A stretch of DNA of 64,000 nucleotides, taken from NCBI RefSeq assembly GCF_943181435.1, contig NZ_OW969598.1, forward strand, positions 682,001 to 746,000, read 5' to 3'. The notes under the pieces are model-generated. The model was not told the origin of the DNA, ran no database searches, and was given only the letters and a program-made list of their open reading frames with translations. A program made the position numbers and the translations under genes. The DNA is from Neisseria sp. Marseille-Q6792. GTDB lineage: Bacteria > Pseudomonadota > Gammaproteobacteria > Burkholderiales > Neisseriaceae. Every line of letters begins with the position of its first letter. Within the stretch, counting starts at the first letter, position 1. Positions 18,605 to 28,110 of the stretch are shown one piece after another.

Positions 18605-19441
18605 TCAAGGGAGTTTTATTTCCACATTGTCAATCAGACGCGTCGCCCCCAAACGGGCGGCAGCCAAAACCACCAGCTTCCTATCTCCCGTCCGTGCCAC
18701 TTCGAGCGTATCGGCGTGGCGGATTTCGACATAATCGACCGTCCAGCCGTGTTCCGTCAGAGATTGGACGGCCCGTTTTTCCAAACCTGCATAATCCAAA
18801 CTGCCCTGCTTCAGCGATTCGGCAACCGCCTGCAGCTCGCGGTACAAGCGCGGTGCTTCGGCGCGTTCCTCAACGCTCAAGTACTGGTTGCGGCTGGAGA
18901 GTGCCAAACCGTCCGCCGCCCGCCCCGTATCGACGGGGACAATTTCGATGTCGAAATTCAAATCTTCGACAAAACCTTTAATCACGGCAAGCTGCTGGTA
19001 ATCTTTTTTGCCGAAACAGGCAACATCCGGCGCGACAATATTGAACAGCTTGGACACTACCGTTGCCACCCCGCGGAAATGTCCCGGACGGAACTTGCCG
19101 CACAACTCATTTTGCAGATTGGGCGGTTCGACGTTGTAACGCTGTTCCACGTTCGGATAGAGTTCTTTCTCGTCCGGCGCGAAAACAACGGCAATGCCTT
19201 CGGCGGCAAGTTTGTCCGCATCCTGTTGCAAAGTACGCGGATATTTGTCGAAATCTTCGCCCTGACCGAATTGCAGGCGGTTGACGAATATGCTGACAAC
19301 AACGTTGTCGGCGCGTTTTTTGGCTTCGCGAACGAGGGCAAGATGTCCTTCATGCAGATTGCCCATGGTCGGCACAAATGCCACCTTTCCCGCATTTTTA
19401 CGCCACGCGCGCAGTTCTTGAATAGTATGTATGATTTGCAT
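18605..19441 (-). CDS. panC: Pantothenate synthetase (pantoate-beta-alanine ligase)
   Basis: Joins pantoate and beta-alanine using ATP. It has 278 residues, with the ATP-binding [14 protein letters not shown] (24-37), the [13 protein letters not shown] segment and GKKDYQQL characteristic of PanC. It lies downstream of panB on the same strand with a DUS pair between them. Confidence 0.97.
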   Translation of the reverse strand: MQIIHTIQELRAWRKNAGKVAFVPTMGNLHEGHLALVREAKKRADNVVVSIFVNRLQFGQGEDFDKYPRTLQQDADKLAAEGIAVVFAPDEKELYPNVEQRYNVEPPNLQNELCGKFRPGHFRGVATVVSKLFNIVAPDVACFGKKDYQQLAVIKGFVEDLNFDIEIVPVDTGRAADGLALSSRNQYLSVEERAEAPRLYRELQAVAESLKQGSLDYAGLEKRAVQSLTEHGWTVDYVEIRHADTLEVARTGDRKLVVLAAARLGATRLIDNVEIKLP

Positions 19442-19517
19442 AACGGTAATCCTTATCCTTCGGGCTTCCTGCCCGACAAAACGCGCCGATTATACGCGCC
19501 GCGCACGGCAAAACAAA

Positions 19518-19547
19518 ATGCCGTCTGAAACGGCTTTCAGACGGCAT
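19518..19547. terminator. DUS inverted repeat between panB and panC
   Basis: Paired ATGCCGTCTGAAA copies with a short loop. They may attenuate panB-panC readthrough. Confidence 0.65.
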
Positions 19548-19563
19548 GCTGCATGTAAACCGT

Positions 19564-20355
19564 TCAGCCTGTAAAGATATGTTCCGCAGCAGGGAAGGTT
19601 TTGGCTTTGACTTCGGCAACATACGCCCGAACCGCCGCCTGAATGCTGCTTTGCCCATGCATAAAGTTTTTGACGAATTTCGCCGTCTTACCCGGGAAAA
19701 TGCCCAGCATATCGTGCATCACCAAAACCTGCCCGTCGCAATCCGCGCCCGCGCCGATGCCGATGGTCGGACAAGAAACGGATTCAGTTACCTTTTTTGC
19801 CAGTTCCGCAGGAACACACTCCATCAACACGACCGCCGCCCCCGCATCATCATGCGCCTTGGCATCGTTAAGCAACGCCTGCGCCTTGCCACCGCGCCCC
19901 TGAACTTTATATCCGCCGAAGGCAAACACGGATTGCGGGGTCAGACCGATATGCGCGCAAACCGGAATACCGCGCATTTGCAGAAATTCAGTCGTTTCCG
20001 CCATCCACACGCCGCCTTCGAGTTTGACCATATGCGCTCCTGCCGCCATCAGTTCGGCAGCGGCGGCAAACGCCTGCTCCTTACTTTGCTGATATGCACC
20101 AAACGGCAAATCACTGACAATCATCGCATTTTTTGCACCGCGTGCTACACATTCAGTGTGATAGCACATATCGCGCAGGCTGACCGGCAGCGTCGACTGC
20201 CGCCCTTGAACCGCCATACCCAAAGAGTCGCCGACCAGCAGCATTTCCACGCCAGCATCGTCCATCAGTGCGGCAAAACTGGATTCGTAAGCGGTCAGCA
20301 TCGCGATTTTCTCACCTGCCGCCTTCATTTTTTGCAGTGTGTTCACAGTAATCAT
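19564..20355 (-). CDS. panB: 3-methyl-2-oxobutanoate hydroxymethyltransferase
   Basis: Makes ketopantoate from 2-oxoisovalerate, the first committed step to pantothenate. It has 263 residues with the TIM-barrel landmarks [19 protein letters not shown] (metal-binding Asp), MVKLEGG and [11 protein letters not shown]. It heads the panB-panC pair. Confidence 0.97.
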   Translation of the reverse strand: MITVNTLQKMKAAGEKIAMLTAYESSFAALMDDAGVEMLLVGDSLGMAVQGRQSTLPVSLRDMCYHTECVARGAKNAMIVSDLPFGAYQQSKEQAFAAAAELMAAGAHMVKLEGGVWMAETTEFLQMRGIPVCAHIGLTPQSVFAFGGYKVQGRGGKAQALLNDAKAHDDAGAAVVLMECVPAELAKKVTESVSCPTIGIGAGADCDGQVLVMHDMLGIFPGKTAKFVKNFMHGQSSIQAAVRAYVAEVKAKTFPAAEHIFTG

Positions 20356-20457
20356 CAGATATTGTTACCCCGCCCTTTTCAGACGGCCTTTTCAGTTTGA
20401 AACGGGCTATTATAGTGAAATGCCCGCAGCCCTGCCACCGACCGTGCCGCAAATGCA

Positions 20458-20490
20458 AAACAGCCCGACTGTTTTACACAATCGGGCTGT
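20458..20490 (-). terminator. Terminator after the tRNA-Thr pair
   Basis: CAGCCCGA and TCGGGCTG form a stem around a 13-base loop, with TTTT following on the minus strand. Confidence 0.7.
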
Positions 20491-20496
20491 CAAATC

Positions 20497-20572
20497 TGGT
20501 GCCGGCACCAAGAGTCGAACTCGGGACCCCCTGATTACAAGTCAGGTGCTCTACCAACTGAGCTATACCGGC
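20497..20572 (-). tRNA. tRNA-Thr(TGT), second copy
   Basis: A 76-base cloverleaf with anticodon loop CTTGTAA, acceptor GCCGGTA and encoded CCA. Confidence 0.97.
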
Positions 20573-20606
20573 TTACTGAAATGTTTTGCAACACCATCAG
20601 CAGAAA

Positions 20607-20682
20607 TGGTGCCGGCACCAAGAGTCGAACTCGGGACCCCCTGATTACAAGTCAGGTGCTCTACCAACTGAGCTATACCGGC
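20607..20682 (-). tRNA. tRNA-Thr(TGT), first copy
   Basis: Identical to the copy at 20497-20572 and 34 bases upstream of it in transcription order. Confidence 0.97.
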
Positions 20683-20847
20683 AAAGAAGGCGAATTATGC
20701 AGGCAACTTCACACTTTGGCAAGGAATTTGTTCGACCCCCTCATAAAAATACACTAAGTATCTTATTTAAAACAAAATTAATTTGAAACAGGACAAGCAT
20801 CGGCATTCTGATAAAATAGCTGCCTTTCAAACTGACTGCTCACACCG

Positions 20848-21639
20848 ATGGCAAGACATCCCTACCGCCGCCTGCGTCCTGCAAAATCCAGCTTCCCCGA
20901 AGTCGGCATTTCCGAAGAAGGCAATATCCGTTCGCTTCACTTGGGCAGCGACACCGTTCAAAGCTCAATGAACCTCGACCACCCGTCCGAGCTGGTGCTC
21001 TCTTACAGCCGCGCGATGATGGGCTGGCTGCTGTTTGCGGAACGCCTGCCGCAACATATCACCCAAATCGGCTTGGGCGGCGGCTCGTTTGCACGCTGGA
21101 TAGATACCTACCTGCCTGATACACGTCAAACTGCCGTAGATATCAACCCGCAGGTTATCGCCATTGCCCGTAACCTGTTTGAGTTGCCTTTCGAGGGCGA
21201 GAAATTTGAAATTATTGAAGCAGACGGTGCAGAGTACATCAAAGTCTTCCGCCACAACACCGATGTGATTTTGGTGGACGGGTTCGACGGCGAACAAATC
21301 ATCGATGCGCTGGTTGAAGAACCGTTTTTCCGAGACTGCCGCAACGCGCTTTCTTCAGACGGCATATTCGTGACCAACTGGTGGAGCGGCGACAAACGCT
21401 ATCAACGCTTCATCGAACGGTTGTTGAGCGTTTTTGAAGGGCGCGTATTGGAACTTCCTGCCGAAAGTCACGGCAATGTCGCGGTAATGGCCTTCCAAAG
21501 CAGCCCCAAAGAGCAAAACATAGACAAACTCAAAAAACGTGCCGACAAACTGAGCAACGCATACGGATTGAACTTCCACCGCATGCTCGCCGACCTGAAA
21601 GCATCCAACCCCAACAACGGCAAGCATTTCTACCTTTAA
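20848..21639 (+). CDS. Spermidine-synthase-like methyltransferase-fold protein
   Basis: A 263-residue protein of the SpeE-like branch of the Rossmann methyltransferase fold. IGLGGGSFARW is the nucleotide-binding glycine loop, VDINPQVI the acidic-loop Asp, and DVILVDGFDG the catalytic-region loop. N-terminal sequence LDHPSELVLSYSRAMM resembles the substrate-entry part of spermidine synthases. The canonical DxxxYHE gate is not evident, so true aminopropyltransferase activity is uncertain. The gene is divergent from tRNA-Thr and followed by a hydrolase gene 54 bases downstream. Confidence 0.82.
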   Translation: MARHPYRRLRPAKSSFPEVGISEEGNIRSLHLGSDTVQSSMNLDHPSELVLSYSRAMMGWLLFAERLPQHITQIGLGGGSFARWIDTYLPDTRQTAVDINPQVIAIARNLFELPFEGEKFEIIEADGAEYIKVFRHNTDVILVDGFDGEQIIDALVEEPFFRDCRNALSSDGIFVTNWWSGDKRYQRFIERLLSVFEGRVLELPAESHGNVAVMAFQSSPKEQNIDKLKKRADKLSNAYGLNFHRMLADLKASNPNNGKHFYL

Positions 21640-21693
21640 GCAACTATCTTCACGGCCGCATCGGAACATGCGGAAAATCAAGAGGAACTCATT

Positions 21694-22335
21694 ATGCTGA
21701 AACCCGAAACCATACACATATCCGGTCCTGCCGGCATTTTAGAAACCATCCATATCCCGTCCGAACAAGTACCGGCACGCGGTGTTGCCGTCATCAATCA
21801 TCCCAACCCCCTCCAGGGCGGAACAAACACCAACAAAGTCATCCAAACCGCCGCCAAAGCCTTAAGCAAACTCGGCTTCCACTGCTACCTTCCCAACCTT
21901 CGCGGCGTAGGCAACAGCGAAGGCACACACGATTACGGACGCGGCGAAACGCAAGACTGCCTCGCCGTCATCGATTATGCCCGTGCCCAACATCCCGAAG
22001 CCCCCGAATTTGCCTTATCCGGCTTCTCCTTCGGCGGTTATGTCGCCACATTTGCCGCACAAGAGCGCATACCCGACCTGTTACTGCTCATCGGTGCGGC
22101 AGTCTGCCACTATACCGACCGCCCCGAGCCGTCCGCCGTTCCCGATGTTGCCAAAACGCTGATGATACACGGCGCGGAAGACGAAGTCGTCGAAATCGAA
22201 AAAGCCCTGAAATGGGCCGAACCGCAAGATTTGCCCGTCATTACCATCGCCGGTTCCACGCATTTCTTTCACGGCAAACTCATCGTCCTGCGCGACACCA
22301 TCCTCCGCTTCGCGCCCGTATGCCTGAACGGATAA
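21694..22335 (+). CDS. Alpha/beta hydrolase
   Basis: A 213-residue serine hydrolase of the small alpha/beta family. The nucleophile elbow is SGFSFGGYVA, GAEDEVVEIEK carries the acid region and GSTHFFHGK the catalytic His. The N-terminal NHPNPLQGGTNTNKV is typical of this conserved bacterial subgroup. No secretion signal is seen and the substrate is unknown. It is probably co-transcribed with the preceding gene. Confidence 0.88.
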   Translation: MLKPETIHISGPAGILETIHIPSEQVPARGVAVINHPNPLQGGTNTNKVIQTAAKALSKLGFHCYLPNLRGVGNSEGTHDYGRGETQDCLAVIDYARAQHPEAPEFALSGFSFGGYVATFAAQERIPDLLLLIGAAVCHYTDRPEPSAVPDVAKTLMIHGAEDEVVEIEKALKWAEPQDLPVITIAGSTHFFHGKLIVLRDTILRFAPVCLNG

Positions 22336-22365
22336 AGCCCCTTTCAGACGGCATCAATAATATAA

Positions 22366-22591
22366 GGGGCTGTACTAGATTAGCCCTAAATTCCACACCA
22401 ATCCCGTAGGATTTTTAGCTGCCGAGACGGTGTGCCGAATTGGGATGGATACCCAAAATATCGGCGGCAGAACGGGCGGTAACTTCCAGCACAAAAAAAC
22501 GGAGCAGTTCTTTTTGTACTTTTTTCTTTAATTTGCAGTGTGTTATCTTCATACTTTGAGGATAACATATCTGCTAATCTAGTACAGCCCC
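22366..22591. mobile_element. Internally deleted IS1016-type (IS1595 family) element, 226 bp
   Basis: 18-base perfect terminal inverted repeats GGGGCTGTACTAGATTAG (22366-22383) and its complement (22574-22591). On the minus strand it encodes only the N-terminus of a transposase. The rest of the transposase is missing, so it is non-autonomous. I do not see a clean target duplication. Confidence 0.85.
22415..22552 (-). pseudogene. IS1016-type transposase N-terminal fragment
   Basis: From ATG 22552 it reads MKITHCKLKKKVQKELLRF, then VLEVTARSAADILGIHPNSA, the helix-turn-helix start of IS1016-type transposases as I know them. It then diverges to HRLGS and stops after 45 codons. The catalytic domain is deleted. 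Confidence 0.8.
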
Positions 22592-22598
22592 AAAATAT

Positions 22599-22633
22599 AA
22601 ATGCCGTCTGAAACCTTGTTCAGACGGCATTTT
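22599..22633. terminator. DUS inverted-repeat terminator
   Basis: AAATGCCGTCTGAA pairs with TTCAGACGGCATTT just upstream of the exporter gene. Confidence 0.75.
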
Positions 22634-22699
22634 CCGTTTGATAGAGAATACGCGTGCGGATACTGTTGATATATTAAACAAAATTTTCCTTTAAGCACC

Positions 22700-23620
22700 A
22701 TGCTTTCCAGATTACAACAAAACCTCACACCCAAACAGGCGACCGCCGTCGGGCTGTTTGCCGTAGCCTTTTGGAGTTCGGTCATCGGACTCATCCGCAC
22801 CGTCAGCCTGCATATGGGCGCGGTCGGCGGTGCAGCGATGATGTACAGCATGGCGGCCGTATTGATTTTTATCATTTTCGGCAGGCCGAATCTGAGCCAC
22901 TTCAGCAAGAGCTACCTGTTTTGGGCAAGCCTTTTCTTCGTCGGATGCGAACTGTGCCTGTCACTGTCCGTCGGTTACGCCCGAAACGCGCGTCAAACCG
23001 TCGAAGTCGGCATGGTCAACTACTTATGGCCGACCTTTACCATTATCGGCGCCGTCTTATTCAACAGGCAGCCTGCGAAATGGTGGATTGCCTTAGGCTT
23101 TATCCTGTCTTTCGCTGGTATCGCAGTCGTATTGGGCGGAGAAGGTGGATTTTCCGTCTCTGGAATGATAGCCAACATACGCACCAATCCGACAAGCTAC
23201 ATCATGGCGCTTTCGGACGCGCTGTTCTGGGCGGCATACTGCACACTGACCGCACGCGTCAAAGCACAGGGCAATGCTGTCGGCTTCTTTTTCCTGCTCG
23301 TTTCCTGCATCTTGTGGGCAAAATACTTTTCAGACGGCACAGGCAGCCTGAATTTCGATACCGCATCGCTGCTCTATACAACCGCCGCCGCATCCTGTCT
23401 GGGTTTGGGTTATGCCGTTTGGAACATCGGCATTTCGCGCGGCAACATGACCGTTCTTGCCGGCGCATCCTATTTCATCCCGATTTTTTCTGCCTGCATT
23501 TCATCCTTCCTACTGCAAACGCCCCTTCCCGTCGAGTTTTGGCAAGGCGCGGCAATGGTCTGCCTCGGTTCATCCGTCTGCTGGCTGGCAACGCGCTCTG
23601 CCGAACGGAAACGATATTAA
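22700..23620 (+). CDS. DMT-superfamily exporter, YddG-like
   Basis: A 306-residue inner-membrane protein with about ten hydrophobic segments and two EamA-like halves. VGMVNYLWPTFTIIGAVLF and VWNIGISRGNMTVLAGASYF match the aromatic amino-acid exporter YddG branch. It probably exports amino acids or related metabolites. It converges on recA across a hairpin. Confidence 0.85.
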   Translation: MLSRLQQNLTPKQATAVGLFAVAFWSSVIGLIRTVSLHMGAVGGAAMMYSMAAVLIFIIFGRPNLSHFSKSYLFWASLFFVGCELCLSLSVGYARNARQTVEVGMVNYLWPTFTIIGAVLFNRQPAKWWIALGFILSFAGIAVVLGGEGGFSVSGMIANIRTNPTSYIMALSDALFWAAYCTLTARVKAQGNAVGFFFLLVSCILWAKYFSDGTGSLNFDTASLLYTTAAASCLGLGYAVWNIGISRGNMTVLAGASYFIPIFSACISSFLLQTPLPVEFWQGAAMVCLGSSVCWLATRSAERKRY

Positions 23621-23740
23621 TCGGGATTCCATATCAAACAATGCCGATACCGCCCCGCATATTCAAACGCCGTCCGGTCTGAAAACCAATGCCGACCGAA
23701 TCCGGACAAAATAAACCAAACCGGCAGGCAGCACAAAAAA

Positions 23741-23766
23741 ACGGTACTTCGCAACAGAAGTACCGT
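23741..23766. terminator. Bidirectional terminator between exporter gene and recA
   Basis: ACGGTACTTC and GAAGTACCGT form a 10-bp stem with a 6-base loop. A runs precede it and T residues follow. Confidence 0.85.
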
Positions 23767-23784
23767 TTATCGGGATTTCAAATT

Positions 23785-24831
23785 TTATTCTTCGGGACGC
23801 TCGCCGTCGGTTTCGTCCAGTTTTCCTTCGGTGATGTGCATTTCCACGCCGTTCAATGCACGGATTTTCGCATCGATTTCATCGGCAACCTCAGGATTTT
23901 CCTTCAACCAAACACGGACGTTGTCTTTGCCCTGACCGATTTTCGCACCGTTATAGCTGTACCAGGCTCCGGACTTGTTGATGATGTCGTTCTTCACGCC
24001 TATATCAATCAACTCGCCTTCCCAACTTACGCCTTCGCCGTACAAAATGTCGAATTCTGCCTGACGGAACGGGGGGGCGACTTTATTTTTGATAACTTTG
24101 ACACGGGTTTCGTTACCGATGACTTCCTCGCCTTTTTTAATCTGACCCGCACGGCGGATATCGAGGCGGACGGAAGAATAGAATTTGAGCGCGTTGCCGC
24201 CGGTGGTGGTTTCGGGGCTGCCGAACATCACGCCGATCTTCATGCGGATTTGGTTGATGAATACAACCAGGGTATTGGTTTTTTTGATGTGTCCGGTCAG
24301 TTTGCGCAAAGCCTGACTCATCAGCCGCGCATGAAGTCCGACGTGGCTGTCGCCCATGTCGCCTTCGATTTCGGCTTTGGGGACGAGGGCGGCGACAGAG
24401 TCGACGACCACCATATCCACACCGCCGGATCGTACAAGCGTATCGCAGATTTCCAAAGCCTGTTCGCCGGTATCGGGCTGGGAAAGGTAGAGCTCTTCTA
24501 CTTTAACGCCGAGCTTGCGCGCGTAAACGGGGTCGAAGGCATGTTCCGCATCAATAAAGGCACACACGCCGCCGTCTTTTTGACACTGTGCGACCGCCTC
24601 AAGGCAGAGGGTGGTTTTACCGGACGACTCCGGACCGAAGATTTCGACGATACGGCCGCGCGGCAGGCCGCCGACACCGAGTGCCAAGTCCAAACCCAAT
24701 GAACCGGTGGAAATGACTTCGAGATTTTCTTCCTGCTGGCTGCCGTCCATTTTCATGATGGAGCCTTTGCCGAAACTTTTTTCGATTTGCGCCAAGGCGG
24801 CGGCAAGGGCTTTGCTTTTGTCGTCTGACAT
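23785..24831 (-). CDS. recA: Recombinase RecA
   Basis: The strand-exchange ATPase used for recombinational repair and for natural transformation. It has 348 residues from ATG 24831 ([21 protein letters not shown]), with GGAGG upstream. Walker [10 protein letters not shown] is at 65-73. [17 protein letters not shown] is the Walker B region, and loop L2 is visible around [20 protein letters not shown]. The acidic C-terminus ends [10 protein letters not shown]. An upstream in-frame ATG at 24912 would add an unrelated leader. Confidence 0.98.
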   Translation of the reverse strand: MSDDKSKALAAALAQIEKSFGKGSIMKMDGSQQEENLEVISTGSLGLDLALGVGGLPRGRIVEIFGPESSGKTTLCLEAVAQCQKDGGVCAFIDAEHAFDPVYARKLGVKVEELYLSQPDTGEQALEICDTLVRSGGVDMVVVDSVAALVPKAEIEGDMGDSHVGLHARLMSQALRKLTGHIKKTNTLVVFINQIRMKIGVMFGSPETTTGGNALKFYSSVRLDIRRAGQIKKGEEVIGNETRVKVIKNKVAPPFRQAEFDILYGEGVSWEGELIDIGVKNDIINKSGAWYSYNGAKIGQGKDNVRVWLKENPEVADEIDAKIRALNGVEMHITEGKLDETDGERPEE

Positions 24832-25032
24832 GGGGGTTCCTCCGGAACAAATGCGGTATGTAATATGCGGCACAGCACGGGCTGCGGCGCGGAATATGAA
24901 TCGGTCAGTCATTATCGCATGTTTGCCTTTTTGGGGCTACCATCCGCTTCAGACCGAATGCCGTCTGAAACATTGCCCCCCTCCTTTGCTATAATGACGC
25001 CCTTACTTTTCCCGCCAGCCGCCTGAACTGCC

Positions 25033-25797
25033 ATGCACACCAGCCTTACCGTCAAAAATACCGTTATCGGAAGCGGGCGCACCAAAATCGCCGTACCCCT
25101 GGTTGCCCGCACTGCTGCCGAACTTGCAGCCGTACTGACCGAAATCAAAAACCTGCCCTTCGACATCGTCGAATTGCGCGCCGACTTTTTGGAATGCGCG
25201 GGCAGCATCGGCGAAGTATTGCGCCACACGCAGACCGTCCGCGACGCGCTGCCCGACAAGCCGCTGCTGTTTACGTTCAGACGGCATGGCGAAGGCGGCG
25301 CGTTCCCGTGTTCGGACGATTATTATTTTGAACTGCTCGACGCGCTGATCGAAAGCCACCTGCCCCACATCATCGATATCGAGCTGTTTTCCGGCGAAAC
25401 CGCCGTCCGGCGCGCCGTGGCAAATGCTCAAAAAAACGGCATCGCCGCCCTGCTCTGCAATCATGAGTTTCACCGCACGCCGCCGCAGGAAGAAATCGTA
25501 TGCCGTCTGAAACAGATGGAGGACTGCGGCGCGGACATCTGCAAAATTGCAGTGATGCCGCAAAGCGCGGAAGATGTGCTGACTTTGCTTTCTGCCACGC
25601 TCAAAGCGAAACAGCTTGTCGCCAAACCGGTTGTTACGATGTCTATGGGGCAGACGGGTGCGGTCAGCCGGCTTGCCGGACAAGTGTTCGGCTCAAGCAT
25701 CACGTTCGGTTCGGGAACGCAAAACTCCGCGCCGGGGCAAATCGGCGTATCCGCCCTCCGTGCGGCACTCGACTGCCTCGAAAGCGGCGCGGACTGA
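25033..25797 (+). CDS. aroD: 3-dehydroquinate dehydratase, type I
   Basis: The third shikimate-pathway enzyme, acting through a Schiff base. It has 254 residues with the catalytic Lys in ICKIAVMP (K171) and the catalytic His in CNHEFHRTP (H144). A DUS lies inside the coding sequence at about 25279. It is divergent from recA and followed by rep 19 bases downstream. Confidence 0.96.
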   Translation: MHTSLTVKNTVIGSGRTKIAVPLVARTAAELAAVLTEIKNLPFDIVELRADFLECAGSIGEVLRHTQTVRDALPDKPLLFTFRRHGEGGAFPCSDDYYFELLDALIESHLPHIIDIELFSGETAVRRAVANAQKNGIAALLCNHEFHRTPPQEEIVCRLKQMEDCGADICKIAVMPQSAEDVLTLLSATLKAKQLVAKPVVTMSMGQTGAVSRLAGQVFGSSITFGSGTQNSAPGQIGVSALRAALDCLESGAD

Positions 25798-25816
25798 TTT
25801 CAGACGGCATCAAAAC

Positions 25817-27832
25817 ATGATGAAACTCAATCCCCAACAGCTCGAAGCCGTCCGTTACCTCGGCGGCCCCCTGCTCGTCCTTGCAGGCGCGGGCAGCGGA
25901 AAAACCGGCGTGATTACTCAAAAAATCAAGCATTTGATTGTCAATGTTGGCTATCTGCCGCATACCGTTGCCGCGATTACCTTTACCAACAAAGCCGCTG
26001 AGGAAATGCAGGAGCGCATCGCCAAAATGCTGCCCAAATCGCAAACGCGCGGGCTGACGATTTGCACGTTCCACTCTTTGGGCATGAAGATTCTGCGCGA
26101 AGAGGCGAACCATATCGGTTACAAAAAAAACTTTTCCATTCTCGATTCCACCGACAGTGCCAAAATCATCGGCGAACTCTTAGGCGGTACGGGCAAAGAA
26201 GCCATATTCAAAGCGCAGCACCAGATTTCCCTGTGGAAAAACGATTTAAAAACGCCTGAAGATGTCGTTCAGACGGCCTCTAATGCGTGGGAACAACAAA
26301 CCGCACGCGTGTATTCGAGCTATCAGGAAACCCTGCAAAGCTATCAGGCTGTGGATTTCGACGACTTAATCCGCCTGCCTGCCGTGCTGTTGCAGCAAAA
26401 CAGCGAAGTGCGCAACAAATGGCAGCGGCGGCTGCGTTATCTGTTGGTTGACGAATGCCAAGATACGAATACCTGCCAATTTACGTTGATGAAACTTCTG
26501 ACCGGCGCGGAAGGGATGTTTACCGCCGTCGGCGACGACGACCAGTCCATCTACGCATGGCGCGGCGCAAACATGGAAAACCTGCGCAAAATGCAGGAAA
26601 ACTATCCGCAGATGAAGGTCATCAAACTAGAACAAAACTACCGCTCCACCGCGCGGATTCTCAAAATCGCCAACAAAGTCATCGAAAACAACCCCAAGCT
26701 GTTTACCAAAAAACTTTGGTCGCAATTGGGCGAAGGCGAGCCGGTTAAAGTCGTTGCCTGCCAAAACGAGCAGCACGAAGCCGACTGGGTTGTCAGCCAA
26801 ATCGTCAAACAAAAACTCATCGGCGGCGACAAAACCCAATATGCCGATTTCGCCGTGTTATACCGCGGAAAGCATCAGGCGAGGATTTTCGAGGAAGCAT
26901 TGCGCGGCGCGCGCATCCCCTACCGGCTCTCCGGCGGACAAAGCTTTTTCGACAAAGCCGAAATCAAAGACGTGTTGTCTTATGTGCGGCTGCTTGCCAA
27001 CCCCAACGATGATCCCGCCTTTCTGCGTGCCGTTACCACGCCCAAACGCGGCATCGGAGATGTAACGCTGGGCAAGCTCAACACTTACGCGCACGAACAC
27101 GAATGCAGCCTGTATGAAGCCGCGCAAAACGAAGAAGCCCTTGCCACGCTGAACAATACCAACCGCCAACACCTGCAAGCCTTTATGGATATGTTCGGCA
27201 GCTACCGCGCCAAAGCCGAAACAGGCGAAGCTGGCGAGTTCATCAACAACCTGCTCGAAGAAATCGACTATGAAAACCATTTGATGCAAAACGAAGAAGG
27301 CAAAGCTGGCGAAATCAAATGGCGCAACGTCGGCGATTTGGTATCATGGTTTGCGCGAAAAGGCGGGGAAGACGGCAAAAACATCATCGAACTCGCCCAA
27401 ACCGTCGCCTTGATGACGCTTTTGGAAGGAAAAGACGAAGAAGAAACCGATGCCGTCTCGCTATCCACGCTACACGCCGCCAAAGGTTTGGAGTATCCGT
27501 ATGTTTTCCTTATCGGTTGCGAAGAAGGTGTTTTGCCGCACAACGACAGCATCGAAGAAGGCAACGTCGAAGAAGAACGCCGCCTGATGTACGTCGGCAT
27601 CACCCGCGCCAAACGCCAACTCACACTGACCCACTGCCTCAAACGCAAAAAACAAGGCACATGGCAGTTCCCCGAACCCAGCCGATTCATAGACGAAATG
27701 CCGCAGGAAGATTTGAAAATCCTGGGGCGCAAAGGCGGCGAGCCGATTGTCAGCAAGGAAGAAGGCAGGCGCAACCTTGCCGATATAATCGGAAGGCTCG
27801 ACGGCATGAAAAAAGGCAATCCGTCGGATTAA
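25817..27832 (+). CDS. rep: ATP-dependent DNA helicase Rep
   Basis: An SF1 3'-5' helicase that clears proteins from replication forks. From ATG 25817 it has 671 residues (E. coli Rep 673). Motif I AGAGSGKT is at 23-30, motif II VDECQDTN, motif III VGDDDQSIYAWRG, motif IV QNYRSTARI, motif V LSTLHAAKGLEY and motif VI RLMYVGITRAKRQL. The start falls just after a DUS (TTCAGACGGCAT) and has no strong Shine-Dalgarno sequence, suggesting coupling to aroD. ATG 25820 is an alternative start. Confidence 0.96.
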   Translation: MMKLNPQQLEAVRYLGGPLLVLAGAGSGKTGVITQKIKHLIVNVGYLPHTVAAITFTNKAAEEMQERIAKMLPKSQTRGLTICTFHSLGMKILREEANHIGYKKNFSILDSTDSAKIIGELLGGTGKEAIFKAQHQISLWKNDLKTPEDVVQTASNAWEQQTARVYSSYQETLQSYQAVDFDDLIRLPAVLLQQNSEVRNKWQRRLRYLLVDECQDTNTCQFTLMKLLTGAEGMFTAVGDDDQSIYAWRGANMENLRKMQENYPQMKVIKLEQNYRSTARILKIANKVIENNPKLFTKKLWSQLGEGEPVKVVACQNEQHEADWVVSQIVKQKLIGGDKTQYADFAVLYRGKHQARIFEEALRGARIPYRLSGGQSFFDKAEIKDVLSYVRLLANPNDDPAFLRAVTTPKRGIGDVTLGKLNTYAHEHECSLYEAAQNEEALATLNNTNRQHLQAFMDMFGSYRAKAETGEAGEFINNLLEEIDYENHLMQNEEGKAGEIKWRNVGDLVSWFARKGGEDGKNIIELAQTVALMTLLEGKDEEETDAVSLSTLHAAKGLEYPYVFLIGCEEGVLPHNDSIEEGNVEEERRLMYVGITRAKRQLTLTHCLKRKKQGTWQFPEPSRFIDEMPQEDLKILGRKGGEPIVSKEEGRRNLADIIGRLDGMKKGNPSD

Positions 27833-27877
27833 ACCAAGACAGGGAAACGAAGCCGGAGACAATTTGCAGCTCGAGAT

Positions 27878-28105
27878 ATGGAGGAGTCTTCTTTGTATCA
27901 CAATCAACTGAATAAGAGTCAGATGAATAAGAGAAGAAATGATGGTGGCTTCTATCATTCATATGACCCCAACAATGTCAAAGATGGAAGAACTTTTATA
28001 TCTAAAGATGACATTGAGTTAAAAATGAGTCAGGGAAAAACAGCAGAAGTTGATTCCAAAGGACATATGATAAATAATACTCACTTGATAAATAATACTC
28101 ACTAG
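27878..28105 (+). CDS. Small AT-rich orphan protein, possibly a toxin-tail remnant
   Basis: A 75-codon frame preceded by a possible site (GAGATATGGAGG overlaps the first codons, so the start is uncertain; ATG 27923 is another choice). The text GGFYHSYDPNNVKDGRTFISKDD is hydrophilic and unlike the housekeeping neighbours. The last codons are an 18-base tandem duplication giving a repeated INNTH. It lies 5 bases before the next AT-rich gene, with which it probably forms a unit. No family is recognised. A toxin C-terminus followed by an immunity gene is the pattern it resembles, but this is inference. Confidence 0.45.
   Translation: MEESSLYHNQLNKSQMNKRRNDGGFYHSYDPNNVKDGRTFISKDDIELKMSQGKTAEVDSKGHMINNTHLINNTH
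28068..28103. repeat. 18-bp perfect tandem duplication
   Basis: TGATAAATAATACTCACT occurs twice back to back at the end of the 75-codon frame. Being a multiple of three, it changes length without shifting frame. Confidence 0.95.
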
Positions 28106-28110
28106 AAATT

